Shown piece by piece: positions 40,001 to 52,683 of a stretch of 64,000 bases of DNA (position 1 is the stretch's first letter; each line of letters starts with the position of its first letter). A program made the position numbers and the translations under genes. The stretch comes from Spirodela intermedia (Eukaryota > Streptophyta > Magnoliopsida > Alismatales > Araceae): contig LR746270.1 in assembly GCA_902729315.2 (NCBI GenBank), positions 5,883,221 through 5,947,220 of the forward strand. Direction: 5' to 3'. Under the pieces are notes generated by a model. The model was not told where the DNA came from and did no database searches. It worked only from the letters and a program-made list of their open reading frames with translations.

Positions 40001-43000
40001 GTCGACTGGTCTGATATACTAACATTTATTTTTGAGATTCTATGTTAATGAATTCTGATTTCAGAGGTTTATACTTTGGTCCGCAGGCCATTGTTGCTAT
40101 TGCAGATGAAGAGGGTAATTATTTGCAAGATGCTTGGGAACATATTTTGACATGTGTTTCACGGTTTGAACATCTATATCTCCTAGGAGAGGGTGCTCCT
40201 CCTGATGCCACCTTTTGGGCTACCTCAGACTGACATGGATAAAGCTAAACAGGGAAATCGTCAATCCTTCCCGTTCTTAAAAAAGGGACCTGGTCGGATT
40301 CAATATGCAGCTGCAGCTGTCCGAAGGGGTTCATATGATAGTGCCGGTGTTGGTGGCCATCCTTCTGGGGCAGTCACAACTGAACAGATGAGCAACTTAG
40401 TTTCTAATTTAAATATGTTGGAACAAGTTGGCCAATCTGAAATGAATCGCATTTTCACAAGAAGTCAGAAGCTGAATAGTGAGGCTGTAGTTGATTTTGT
40501 CAAGGCTCTATGTAAGGTTTCTATGGAAGAATTGCGATCAACATCTGATCCACGTGTTTTCAGTCTCACAAAGATTGTTGAAATCGCGTAAGTGTCAGCC
40601 CAAATATTCTCGTCTCTTTACAATCCTGTCCTCTAATCATGTTGTCTTTGGTTTCTTTGCACAGACACTATAATATGAATCGTATCAGGCTTGTCTGGTC
40701 AAGGATGTGGCAAGTGCTTTCTGAGTTCTTTGTCACCATAGGCTGTTCAGAGAACCTCTCAATTGCAATTTTGCTATGGATTCCTTGCGCCAGCTTTCAA
40801 TGAAATTTTTAGAGCGCGAAGAACTGGCAAACTACAATTTTCAGAATGAATTTATGAAGCCTTTTGTAATTGTCATGAGGAAAAGCAGAGCAGTTGAAAT
40901 AAGAGAGTTAATCATAAGGTGTATCTCTCAGATGGTCTTAACACGTGTCAATAACGTTAAGTCTGGATGGAAGAGCATGTTCATGGTATTGTTTTTCCCC
41001 TTTTGGTGTTGATGAGGCTTCAATTGCAGGCCATTTTTATCACTCACTTAATATGGTTACCCCTTGTGATTCCTGTCAATTTCCAGGTTTTCCACGGCAG
41101 CTTTTGATGAACACAAAAACATTGTGCTTTTGGCCTTTGAAATCGTTGAGAAGATTGTACGGGAGTATTTCCCATATATAACTGAGACAGAGACGACCAC
41201 CTTCACGGATTTCGTAAACTGCTTGATTGCATTTGCTAACAGCAGGTTCAACAAAGATATCAGTCTCAATGCTATTGGTTTTCTCCGTGTGTGTGCTACG
41301 AAGCTTGCGGAAGGGAGGTTGGAATGGGCACAAAGAACAAGGAGAGCTCTGGAAAGACAATGCCGCAATCTCCCCACAATGCGAAGAATGGAAAGCAAGA
41401 TGGCCTGCATTTCATCGATAAAGACGACAACCAATATTTTTGGTTTCCATTGTTAGTCGGTACGTCGCATACCCCACATTTGATTCTGTCGACAATATAG
41501 TTTCCATGCGATGAGATAGTTTCCACTTTTTGTGTTGATCATGAATGCAAGCATCTGTACCATCCATTTTATCTTTAGGGCTTTCGAGCTTGAGCACCGT
41601 GTAATCTTTTAACCGTCTAACCCTTTCTTTGTCCAGGATTGTCGGAACTTACATTTGACCTAAGGCCAGAGATCCGAAAGAGCGCCTTGCAAGTTCTTTT
41701 CGACACCTTACGAAACCATGGCCACCTTTTCTCGCTTTTATTGTGGGAAAGGGTGTTTGATTCGTCCTTTTCCCAATATTTGACTATGTTCGGCATGCTA
41801 TCGATCCATCTGGGGAACTTTCCAAGGCCAGGGGCTTGAATGCGACGCTGATGAGCTAGATCAGGATGCGTGGCTCTATGAAACCTGCACCCTGGCTCTC
41901 CAACTAGTTGTGGATCTTTTTGTTAATTTTATGATACGGTCGGCCCACTACTGAAGAAGGTGCTTTCCCTACTGACAAGCTTCATCAAGCGCCCCACCAG
42001 AGCCTTGCTGGCATTGGCATCGCGGCTTTCGTTCGTTTAATGAGTAATGCCGGGGCTCTCTTTTCTGAGGACAAGTGGACGGAAGTGGTTCTATCATTGA
42101 AAGACGCGACGGCATCCACCCTTCCTGATTTTTCACCAATAGCATCCGGAATGTACGAGGTGGAAGTGGGCCCTGGACCAGGCCCCCGTCCAGTGAGGAC
42201 TCGAACGCCGAAGATTTGGCAGACAGTGGTCTGGAGGGACGCCGGCTAAGACATCTACAGTTCACGATTGCCGACATCAAGTGCCGTGTTGCTGTTCAGC
42301 TCTTGTTGATTCAGGTATGAACGTTTATCCCGTCCTTTGAAATCCCTGTGGGACTAAGGTTTCTTGCTTCCATTATTTTTGGTTTCTTGAGTGAGTATAT
42401 AGGCTCCTCGTGTCTCGGTGATCCTTGCAAATCAAAGTTGTGAGTGTTATATCATCAGATTTTCTGTTGATGTACTATCTAGAAGTAGTGTCTTACCCTT
42501 CAATCAACTATTATCTTGCTGCTTGCTACTTCTTGCTATTAGAAGAAATGTAAGAGAAATTAGCAAAGCATCTACCTTAGACCATTTGGCGTGAGTGAGA
42601 ACTCCAGGAAAAGTTGTGGTTCCGCTTGGCAGGATTGAAACGGCTCTGAAGTTTGAGGCGTGAGTGACTTCAGACCATTTGGCGAATTCATGTGAACATT
42701 AAGCACTTTATACGGAAGATCAAGCTTTCCCTGGGTCAATAGTTTACTTGTGAGATGAACAAACTTTTGAGTGACGCTGAACTTCTGGCATTACAATCTT
42801 TTGCTTTTTGACTTGGATTTTCTCAGAGGAAAGTGGTTGTCAGGATATGATAAAATCAACCTCGAGGAATTTCTAGATTGCTGGTTTTGCTTTTTGGCAT
42901 GAGCTCATCTCCATTTCAACCTCGAACTGGAGTCTCGACTCGATGTGATCTGATGAGATCTTCTGGGGCCGAAATTGAGTTTTCATTCTCTCTGGGTCGA

Positions 43001-43767
43001 GGATTTTGGAACCTTACACTTGCTACATAATCTATATATATATATATATATATATATCAACAGCCGTATTACTGTATCTGTTTTTCTTTTTCTCAATCAC
43101 TCATCTGGTTCCCATCTTCCTTTGAAATTCTCAGGCCGGAATGGAGATCTACAACATGTACCGAGATCAACTATCGCAGAGAAACACCATAGTCCTCTTC
43201 GATGCCTTGCACTCCGTGGCCTCGCATGCCCATCAAATAGACAACGACACCGATCTGAGATCCAAGCTCCAAGATCTGGGCTCCATGACCCAAATGCAGG
43301 ACCCCCGCTGCTCCGGCTCGAGAACGAGGCCTACCAGATCTGCCTCACCTTGCTGCAGAATCTCATATCGGATCAGAGCTCCACGGAGGATGCCACTGCG
43401 GCTGAGACCCACTTGATCAACCTCTGCAGGGAGGTCCTGGAGGTTTACCTCGACACCGCCAGGTCTGGGCTGCCCTCCAACGCTGCCGCTGCCGCCGCCG
43501 CTGGGGGCAGGCGGTGGCGCTGCCTCAGTGGGCTATCCCGCTCGGGTCGGCTAAGCGGAGGGAGCTGGCGGCGCGGGCGCCGCTTGTGGTGGCGGCTCTG
43601 CAGGCAATCTGCGGGCTTGGGGACTCCTCATTTGAGAAGAACCTGGCCAAGTTCTTCCCCTGCTCTCTGGCCTGATCAGGTGCGAGCACGGCTCAAGTGA
43701 AGTCCAAGCGGCTCTGTCCGACATGCTCAGCTCGTGCGTGGGGCCGGTCCTGCTCAGGTCCTGCTGA
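31021..43767 (+). CDS. BIG: BIG-family ARF guanine-nucleotide exchange factor (Sec7 domain), frame-damaged
   Basis: BIG proteins activate ARF GTPases at the trans-Golgi/early endosome for post-Golgi traffic. Exons: 31021-32219, 35487-35800, 35929-36275, 36380-36802, 36875-37162, 38407-38680, 40087-40587, 40665-40985, 41087-~41460, 41637-42314 and 43135-43767; about 1,780 residues, the usual family size. The start is [12 protein letters not shown]; no upstream in-frame ATG exists. Exon 1 is the DCB region. Exon 2 ends with the HUS box INYDCDVNS. Exons 3-5 hold Sec7, with the glutamate finger in [12 protein letters not shown]. Later exons are the HDS repeats, ending VGPVLLRSC. Exons 1, 4 and 6 read cleanly. 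Exons 2, 3, 5, 7-11 need at least fifteen single-base corrections, nearly all one missing base in a short homopolymer (for example near 35491, 36057, 37083, 40213, 40772). The residue matching GNOM Met696 is Leu (YSVILLNTD). Confidence 0.93.
32220..35486 (+). other. BIG intron 1 (3.27 kb)
   Basis: Donor GTGCGT after TCGATAG-type exon end and acceptor TTTATGCAG at 35486. It is by far the longest BIG intron. It is AT-rich and contains no recognisable gene or intact transposable element. Confidence 0.8.
39070..39282 (-). other. Unidentified open segment antisense in BIG intron 6
   Basis: Within the intron 38681-40086, the minus strand is open for about 71 codons without a start ATG at its head. 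It reads [20 protein letters not shown] and onward through YDPASQEL. The composition looks protein-like, but I do not recognise the family. It may be a captured gene or transposon fragment, or chance. Confidence 0.25.
43033..43057. repeat. (AT)n microsatellite in the last BIG intron
   Basis: About twelve AT units some 80 bases before the acceptor of the last BIG exon. Confidence 0.85.
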
Positions 43768-45133
43768 ATCAAACTCAACCCGGTTCGGTCGGTGGCTGTG
43801 CCAGCGTTGATCTCTCGAGCAGATGTGTATGATATTTTCCCTTCTCCGGTTTCAGATCCCAATTTTTTCCTTGTACCGTTGTTCAGATATGCGTAGAGAT
43901 GGTGCCTTTTCCAGTGCCCTTGAACTTGGTGTGTGGTAGGGAGTGGGGGAGAATACGGATGTTGTTGTATCCTGGTTCTTGATTATTCTTTCAAAAATAG
44001 GAACTTTTCGCCCCACGTACGGTGTTCGTCTACCCTACCCTTTTAAATTTAAGTTTAAATTCCTTGGGAGAAAATATACGCTTCACGGCCGATCCCATCC
44101 CTCTTGATCTGGCGGCTGAGCCGGGGTCCCCGTTAAAAGCCCCGCACTCGACTCAGGTTACCTCTTAAAAATACAGCTGCGAGAACCCCATTTAATAAAC
44201 AGATCACTCTCCGCTGTGAAAACTCGTAGTCGATAAATGGCAATGTACAGGAGGGGCCTTCGTTTGCCGAAAGGATCTGGTTTCCACTGCGAAGAAAATT
44301 CAACCCAAAAATTCAACACCAACTAATTTCTATTCCAACCCCTGCGGATCTAAAGATGATTAGATCATGAGCTCTTGTTGACGTTGGTGATCTGCTCTTC
44401 CACTCTCTCCCTCACACACACACACATAAGACCGACTAGTTTATATCCCAATCCCTCCAAATCTGAAGATGATTAGATAATCAGCTGTTGTTGGTGTCAT
44501 TGATCTGCTCTCTCTCTCAAAGAAATTAGCATTTTCGGACGCCTAGCATACGGAGACTGAGGCATAGCCTGGCCTGCGATCACCAACTAGCGAGGCCTGG
44601 CCTGGGTCACTGGCACCTCTCCTCATTACTATCATCACCGCACGTCTGCATGTCTCTGACAAGCAGAGGAAACAGAAACCAAGACGGTAGGCAGGAGAGT
44701 CCAAACACCCCCGTAAGACAACAGGTTCACTCTCTCTCTCCCCTGCGCTTTGATGAGGTCTACAGCTCTCACCGTCACCCTGACCATACCAGAGCAAAAG
44801 GCAGAGTGATCCTGCTGAGGGTATACTAGAAGAAGAAGAAGAAGAAGAAGAAGAAGGCCTTAGGCAAGAACTCAGAAGCTTGGGCAGGTCCCGGTCCCCC
44901 AAGAATAACATCATGTCAAACCCTAGAACAAAATACAAAGGAAACCTCCACCCAAGCTGAACATAAACAAGCGCAAGGTTAATCCAAACTCACCAACGGC
45001 ATAACATAGGGAGATCACGACCTCATATCAAGGGAGGGAGTCCACATGAATCCAGCGAGAGCAGCGGCACTTACCAGGTGGGGATGGGGGTAGGGACCTC
45101 GCCGAGATATTGTCGCCGAATTATGGATGCCCA
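43768..45133. other. Tail-to-tail spacer between BIG and PHF5A
   Basis: The 3' flanks of BIG (+) and PHF5A (-) meet here. It contains a CA run at about 44412-44426 and an (AAG)n tract at about 44828-44857. No gene is supported. Confidence 0.5.
44828..44857. repeat. (AAG)n microsatellite
   Basis: About ten AAG units in the 3' flank of PHF5A. The poly-Ser frame opposite is a by-product. Confidence 0.9.
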
Positions 45134-45465
45134 TCATCTCTTCTTGAACCCATACTTTTGCGTTCATAGAAGAGATCCGTCTTCGCGCTGCCCAGATTGA
45201 CAATCTTTGGGCAGCCGTCCCGGTCCTTCTCCTGTTGGGTGCACTCCTTGCAGTAGTAAGCATCAGAGATCCCAACGCCCCCGCAGATGACGCACCGGCC
45301 CTGGAACGACCCGTAGTTGCACTCGTCGCAGACCCGGACCAGCGTGCACGGCCTCACATATGAGTCGCAGATCACACACTTCCCGTCGCACTTCTCGCAC
45401 AGCCGACCGATCGCGATCCCGGGTTGCTTCCGGCACATGATTAGATCGGGGTGGTGCTTGGCCAT
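45134..45465 (-). CDS. PHF5A: PHF5A / Rds3, SF3b spliceosome subunit, one missing base near the 3' end
   Basis: PHF5A is a small zinc-knuckle protein of the SF3b part of U2 snRNP, needed for branch-point recognition, and is almost invariant across eukaryotes (110 residues). The ATG at 45465 begins [20 protein letters not shown]. All the CXXC zinc pairs are present ([36 protein letters not shown]). The coding sequence has no intron. Identity to the family holds to LFYERK; the reading frame as given then continues [11 protein letters not shown]. Adding one A to the AAAA run at about 45163 restores the family C-terminus KKYGFKKR and a TGA at 45136-45134. The sequence therefore has a one-base deletion, most likely a consensus error. 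An acceptor-like CCATGCAG just upstream (exon start about 45497) suggests a 5'-leader intron. Confidence 0.97.
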
Positions 45466-48400
45466 ATTGCCCTCGCTACCGACTTCTTCCTAGAGCCCTG
45501 CATGGAAGAAATTCCTTCATCTTAGAAGCATGTAAAGAAGCATACTTGAATTGCACGTAATCTTAATTTCAATAAGCAATATATCTTATGCACTTTGAAA
45601 TGAGATTATTAATCAACAGCTGGAATGATTCAATAAAGAAAGCATGGGAAAAGGTTATTAATTTTGTATGGTGAAGAGGGTAGCAGAACGCAACATATGA
45701 TGACCAATTGCGTTGATGTTTAAGAACAAAATCGAGTGGCCTGGACCACCCGAGCGGAATCAGATATTGACAGTTGGGAAGCGATGACCGATGATTTGGT
45801 TAAATGAATTTAAAATGCATTCATGTTGTGCTGCTCCTTTGATGAAGGTTGGGAAGAGTCCTTCTGGTCGAAATTCTTGTCCCCAGGACAGATGAACTCT
45901 TGCTGACAGAAACAAAAGTTAGATACAGTGCACTGATCTTGGTTTGGATTAGTGGATGATGTTTCAACGGGAGTTAGTTCAAGAAGATTCCTGAGGCCAA
46001 AGAACCCCAGTCAAAGGTGGAAGTTCTACATGGGCTCAGGTCATAATATGGTTTATTTAAGGGATTATTATAGCCATGGCTGTTCTAGCAAACATGGGCT
46101 CAGGTCATAATTTGGGATTATTTCAGGGATTATTATAATATGGTTTATTTGGGCCCGCCGGTTGCAGGTCCTTTAGTATAGAGCTTCATCTGCTGATCTA
46201 ATGGATCTGACTCGACACAGAATTGGGGAGACCATTTCAAGTTTCATTAATTGATCCAAGCTAAGTTAAACATGTTGAAGAGCGTGGGGGTTTCCGGTAT
46301 GACGAATAACGTAAGGAATACGGTCCATGAGGGTTTTAATGCAACATGTCAGAAATCACGAGAAGAAATATCTCCAGCTACACGGGGAGTGACGTGGCAC
46401 AAACCCTATCTCTTAGTGTGCTATTGGAAATAGTATTCCCACCCTGTACAAGATAACGAGACTGGGTAGTCTCACATACACGTGATGTGTTCTGATTACC
46501 ATCTTAGAGACAGGTTCTTTGAGAGAAGTCTCGAGGATCTTCCATCACCATATTAGTAAGCAGTTAGCTTCAATATAAAGTGGAGACGTAGAAAGTTGAC
46601 TTCACAAGGAGGCAACTTTCATTTAACACCTAAATAAGTAATCTTCTAACGTATAATGATCACAGCCTTCAAGGCTCAAAAGTGGCCATGAAGCTCACTA
46701 CTATGGGATGGCAACGATGGCAACTTCAGATCTAAGATAAAAATTGAATTAATGTGGCTCGTAACAGGCTAATTTTGAATATAAAAGACCTAACTCAACC
46801 ATCACCATTTCTTTCCTTCTATTGAACTTTACAAGAAGTTTACTTCAAGTTCATATTCCTCATATGTGGGATGCCACCATTCCGAACAACATGCATCTGT
46901 AGTTGTTCCAAGCATGTATATACATGCTTAATCAGAACTCTGTCTCGTACTTAGCTTCCATGAAATAACTAATAGTGATGTGAAAGAGTGGGAATGGCTT
47001 TTAGTGATATCAGGATGAATGAGTCCTATTCACGGAATTATGGATAATTAGAGTTGCATACGTTCTGACGATATATGCTTCCTACTCTTGCCTTCTTTTC
47101 GTTTGCTAGGTAGATGAAAATATAATGTTGTATAATTCTTCTTTGTATAAAGCAATAATCACCCAGTACTATACACTTTCAAAAAATAAAATAAAAATAA
47201 ATAGATGAACAACATCACTTTCCAAAGATCCTAAATATCCAGGAACCAAGGGATATTTCAAGAACTTAAATAAGCACTGCTAGTCAAAATTTGTCGGCAT
47301 TTGTCTCAAAGTGCAGAACAAAATATAGCATTCGCATGAACTCAAAAAGAATAAAATTGCGAATATATTCATAAGCATAAAATAAAAAATATATTAATGA
47401 GTCAGTCACAACATTAACCATCAAACTCTCACATGGCTGTCTAAATTTGCATCAAAGAGTGCATGTGTGGCTGTAGTAGAGGCAATAGATACATATTCCT
47501 CTCATATCCTGTTGCGTTATTTACCAACCTTAGTTCAACACACATGCTGATATCTGCCCTAGATTCTCATGCCTGCTGCATCCTTTTCATATTCAAGTGT
47601 AAGAAACAAAATCCAGCTTATAAATCTACAGGATCTCATCCATCAAGATTTCATGTAACTTCATTAATGGTTTCTTCGATATTCACGCCAGTAGCTAAAA
47701 ATATGTATATTATCTTAGATTATCGAGTACCATTTTGAAATAGAATTGACTTACACACATGTATCTGCTGACATCTGTAAAACATTTAAGATGAGAAATA
47801 CAGTAGGCATGACTCAATAACCAAGCATCATCTCCATCAATATGATACCATGACCTTCTGTTGTCAATAAGGAAAAGATGGAAAACAAATAATCAAGGCA
47901 CTGATGGGACAGCTACAATACGCTAATGCCATGCTCCTGTTGTAAAACAGGTATAGGTTGATGTATTTCTTCAGGTGATAGAACATTTTAGCATTACAAA
48001 GCCAATGAGAAGAATATAAAAATCATGGATAACCGAGGTCTTGATCTACACTAGGAACGTTTTCTCATGCGTCGAAAAACAATGTTAGCATCTGTGAATT
48101 GGGGTGCACAATGACTCAACGAATAGCATCCTTCGGGGATCTGCAGTGGGTAAATTAGAACTTGAAGGTACGACAGTAGTTTTTTCCTTCGAGATTAGTA
48201 AGAATCATTGAAAAGCGCAGAAAATAATCGCCAGAGACTGGCTGGGAGAAGGCTTTCGACAGAAATACCTGCAATTAATAATTAGAGGTCGACTGGCATA
48301 GCTGTTTGGAATACGGTTATGAGAAGCATTTGATATAGGACGGTTTGGAAGGTAAAACCCAATGATAGATGGCCAGTAGACACCTCTCTATGTGCAAGAA

Positions 48401-50214
48401 ACCTCAACTGTCTATTTCCTTTTAATATTCAAATCGCAAAATCAAAAGAAAGAAAAATTAAGGAATGAGTAGTAATCATCTCAAGAGCAGAAAACAGGGA
48501 GGTGTTAGGTTAAGAGAAGTGATGCAGTCAAATGTCAGAAAGATGAATGGGACTACCCAGAAAATACAACCCAAATGGAAAGATGAGGCAGGGCAATTGT
48601 TCCTGAGAACAACGCGCTCGGTAATTACATTTTTTCTCTTCTCTTTCCGTGTTCCGGTAGGAAACTAGTTCAGCCGCATGAAAAACAGAAAAAAAGGCTA
48701 ATCAACAGCTTAAATGACCTGGTGACCTCCCTTGATAAAGAACGAATTACGTTCCTTCCTCAACTACGAGAACATCATTAAGGAGAAGACAACTAATATA
48801 ACGACCAGATTGATGCAATCTTTGCAAAACATTTCATAAAAGGTGATGATTACGCTTTCAATAATCATCAGGTATCGACGTATCTCATCCTATTGACAAT
48901 AGCGAGGACAGATTGCAATCAATCCAATACTATCCTTCGCTAGCAGGATCGAGAGGAATTTCTCCTCCACCGAGCAGTTATGCTCAGAGAGAGCCTGTGG
49001 AAGCTGAGCGTCTGCTGTTAACATTCCAGAAAAGACAGATTTTGCTTCGATATCGACTAATGTCTATCTTTCCATCTATACCCCAGCTCCAACCATGCTC
49101 GATGCTCTGGCACAATCACCGTCGTCGAGCACCATACCAGAGAAGAACTCGATTTCTCTGTAGGACCATATCGGCTCAAAGGGAGGGAAACGGCTCCGAA
49201 TGGCTCAGGAAGGTAAGCCTAAAGAGACCGAAGAAATCCATTGCGATTCCAAGAAAAAGACAAACAGCAGAAATCGACAGGAAAACAACAGCTCTATTTT
49301 CAATTTCAGAATAAAATTCCCAGGCTGATCGAAACAAACCTCACGCTTGAATGATCCTCCCGATTCCGTGAGGTAGGGTATGAACACTGCTGCTCCCGAG
49401 AGAGGGAGGGGAGAGAGAGAGAGAGAATGGCGGGACGGCGGGGTTCGTCGAAAAGTCTCAAAGCCGCGTAGTTTATAGTGTCGTCTGTCCTCCTGAGCTC
49501 CATAGGTTTTGGCGGCACTGGGGCGCAGGTGCACATTCCTCTCTCTCACCCTTCTCTCTCTTTCTCTCTCTGAGTTTATTATTTTCCATTAAGTAATTAA
49601 TTTTAAACTATGCACGATAATGGAGGGTGGGTCCATAGTTTCTATTATATCTTTAAATAAAATTTTAATATAACTAAATAATGATAAATAATAAAAATGT
49701 CATAAAGCCATTAATTCTAAATGATATATAATATCCTTCTGGCTGTTGGACCAATGTATCGGACCAGAGTTTGGGCCTCTTCAAGCCCAGCGAACCCATG
49801 GGCATCTCTTAAAAGACAAGAACTGGGCCACGTATGGAATCTTGGACCTGGCCCAGATGAAGAATGGGATGGGCCTTTTTAGGCTTAATCCCAGAAAGAC
49901 CAGCCCAATTACTTTGTCGGTAATATAACTATTACCGAATGCGCTCCTGCTCGCCACGCGGAAGATAAGTTCCTGCGCCGGGGAGACCTGATTCAATGAT
50001 CTTAAATAACCTAGTCTCCACGTGTAAGCAGATCCATAAATGCATGACCCATTTATTTGTCCATTAATCACTCGGGCCCACAAACCCACCTCCGGAGGAT
50101 ACCCAGTTCGATAGGACTGGTGGCGCTGTCGCCGACCGGCGGCGATCCGGAGCGGAGATTCTCAACGAGCTCTCCTCGTCGACGCTGGAGAGAGAGAGAG
50201 AGAGAGATAAAATT

Positions 50215-50247
<33 letters not shown>

Positions 50248-51323
50248 CCTCAGAGAGAGAGTCAGGTTCTGATTGTTTATGATAAATATTCTCCGCTTCA
50301 GACGGGGAGAGTGGCCTCTTTATCTCGGCAGCAGCAGCGCGGCGGCGGCAGCGAGAGTAGTAGGTGCGGGGTAGACTCGCCGCCCCAGAAGGGGAGGTAT
50401 GGAGGCCCTTCCCGTGGCGTGGGGCGCCGCCGGGCTCAGAAACCAAGACGGCACCAGAGAGTGCAGGGTTCGATGTGATGGGCCCCTAAGCCCAAAGGCC
50501 CGAAGCCCGGTGTGGTTTTCCAGCCTTTTCTTTTAAAACAGGCCCAAAAGGAATTTAGGCGGGGCATCGATCACGGGCTGGACGGAACGGCCCGAGCTCA
50601 ACCTATGATTTATTAATTTGTCTATATTTTTTAATGCGTAATTACCTACGTCGACTCCAGTAGTTAAGATACCAGCCACGTGAGTAAAATATATTACGGC
50701 ACATAAACTAAACCCAAAATTCAAGAAAATTGATAAACAGAACCCCCCTTCGTCCCATTAAATGTTTCATGTCGGTGGAGATCTGAACGCAGATCATCGT
50801 CAACGCAGGGTGGAGTTGCAGGTGTAGGTTTTCTCTCTTCCCTCATCCTCCGTCTGTGAGCTCTTCCGCCGCTCGTTCGCTTTCTTCCCACCTCCTCCTC
50901 CGCCGCTTGTTTCCCTCTGCAACTCCTCCGCCGCCCGCTTGATTCTCCACCTCCCCGATCGCTCGCTTTCCGTGCCCGTCCAACCAGCCCTCGAGCAGCC
51001 ATTGGATGTCAAAAGAAACGGGCAGCTGGCCGCCAAATAAAAATGGCCGTCTTAGGAGAATCGTTGCGTGGGGAAAGGGAAGGAGGGAAGTCGTCTAGGG
51101 AGAAGGCCAGTCACCGGAGCTCAGGTGGGAGTGAGAGAAGGAAATGGGCACCTTCAACTGAGCTCTTCGTTTCGCCGCCGGTCCCTTGGCCTGGGTTTAG
51201 TCACAATAGTTGTTGGTTTGTGTGTGTGTCTCTCTCTCCCTCTCTTCGTGTTTTTGGGTGTTTTTCAACGAGATAGAGGATAGAGAGGAGGTAGAGCGGA
51301 GGTAGAAGGAAGAGAAGGAAGGG
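45466..51323. other. Region between PHF5A (-) and AHL (+)
   Basis: Head-to-head promoters face this 5.9-kb region. About 45500-49100 is AT-rich with nothing recognisable. About 49380-49560 is GA/CT-rich and could be the distal 5' leader of PHF5A, though no splice pair was proven. GA and TA runs lie at 50188-50247. The stretch 50750-51320 is GC-rich with CT/GA tracts and is probably the AHL promoter and leader. Confidence 0.4.
50188..50247. repeat. Compound (GA)n-(TA)n-(GA)n microsatellite
   Basis: A GA run, then a TA run around 50216-50230, then another GA run. Confidence 0.85.
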
Positions 51324-52174
51324 ATGGATCCAGTTGCTAACGCGGCAGCCACAAACAGCCACCGTCTCTCGTCGCCCTTCCATCCCAGAGAGTTCCACCA
51401 CCACCACCACCACCACCATAACCATCCCCTCCAGCAGCCTACTTCCCAGGATGAGCCAAGCAGCGGCGGCGGCGCCGCCGGCGGTGAGGAAGCGGCGACT
51501 GCGGCGACGGCGCCAAGGAGGGCCTCGGGTGGTCGCTCCCGCCCCTCGGATTCTCCGGGGCCGACGGCGACAGACGTTCCTCCCGCGGGCGGCCCACCGG
51601 CGCGAAGAACAAGCCGAAGCTGCCGATCATCATCAACCGTGACAGCGTCAACGCGTTGCGGACGCACGTGATGGAGATCGCCGACGGCTGTGACATCTGG
51701 GAGAGCGTCGGCGACTTTGCCCGCCGCCGGCAGAGGGGATCTGCGTCCTCAGTGGAAACGGAACCGTCACCAACGTCACTCTTCGCCAGCCCGCCACGGC
51801 GGGCGCCGTCGTCGCCCTCCGCGGCCACTTCGAGATACTTTCACTGTCGGGTTCCTTCCTGCCGCCGCCGGCGCCGCCGGCCACCACGGCGTTGACCATT
51901 TACTTGGCCGGCGGGCAGGGTCAGCTCGTGGGGAGCGTGATGGGGGCGCTCATAGCGTCTGGCCCGGTGATTGTGTTGGCGGCGTCGTTCAGTAACGCGG
52001 CTTACGAGAGACTCCTCTCGACGACGAGGAGACCCGCCACCGGCGCCGCCACCGCAGCAGCTCTCGCCGGAGTTGAGCTCACAACTCCTCCACTGCCTCC
52101 CGCCCAACCTTCCCAGCAGCGTCCATCTTCCGCCGGAGGCTTATTCCTGGCCAGCCGCTGGTCGACCTTACTGA
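51324..52174 (+). CDS. AHL: AT-hook nuclear-localized (AHL) protein with PPC/DUF296 domain, frame-damaged
   Basis: AHL proteins bind AT-rich DNA through an AT hook, trimerise through the PPC domain and regulate growth and flowering genes in the nucleus. The ATG at 51324 begins [16 protein letters not shown] His8 run follows (51397-51420), then a Gly/Ala-rich stretch, the AT hook [13 protein letters not shown] (about 51570-51608), and the PPC domain from [20 protein letters not shown] to [19 protein letters not shown]. It has a Pro-rich end with [10 protein letters not shown]-like residues before the stop at 52174. No intron is needed, as in clade-A AHLs. The frame changes at least three times, each fixed by one added base: G-run near 51558, G-run near 51738 (before [10 protein letters not shown]) and after CTCC near 52013. 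Protein conservation across the breaks favours sequence error. Confidence 0.9.
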
Positions 52175-52182
52175 ATCCGCCT

Positions 52183-52193
52183 GTCTCTGTCTC

Positions 52194-52234
<41 letters not shown>
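52183..52234. repeat. (CTGT)n/(CT)n microsatellite in AHL 3' flank
   Basis: CTGT tetranucleotides grade into CT dinucleotides immediately after the AHL stop, probably in its 3' untranslated region. Confidence 0.85.
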
Positions 52235-52637
52235 AGAGACCCGTGATAACCTTCACGAAATCAGTGTTTTCTTAGCGAGTTTCCTCCATTAGAGCCAAGC
52301 TAAGCAAACCCTAAACGTTTGTAACCTGTTTCATTGAGATCTTCATGTCTTCTATTTTCCACCGTTCCGTGTGATGCCGGCGGCGGAGAGGACGGGGGCG
52401 GACTCCGTATGAGCGGGCCTGAGGGGCTACTTTCTGAGTGCCCCCGATGGATATTATTATTAAAAGTGTTATTTCTTTTAAACTACTTGTCAATTAAAGC
52501 CTTTGTTTTTCTCAAGTTGCATCCGGGAACTATCTCTCTCTCTCTCTCTCTCGCTCGCTCGCTCACTCACTCACTCTATTCCCGCTGACTACGTTCTTCT
52601 CTTGCCGGCGGCCGGGAGAGATTGGGATACAGGGAGG

Positions 52638-52639
<2 letters not shown>

Positions 52640-52682
<43 letters not shown>
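52640..52682. repeat. (GA)21 microsatellite
   Basis: The longest pure GA run in the window. Confidence 0.9.

Positions 52683-52683
<1 letters not shown>

Noticed and set aside
45121-45160. Novel C-terminus of PHF5A
   Set aside because: It arises from one missing A; restoring it gives the universal ending and length.
49205-49549. 114-codon minus-strand frame as a gene
   Set aside because: No domain; GA/CT-rich DNA that more likely belongs to a promoter or 5' leader.
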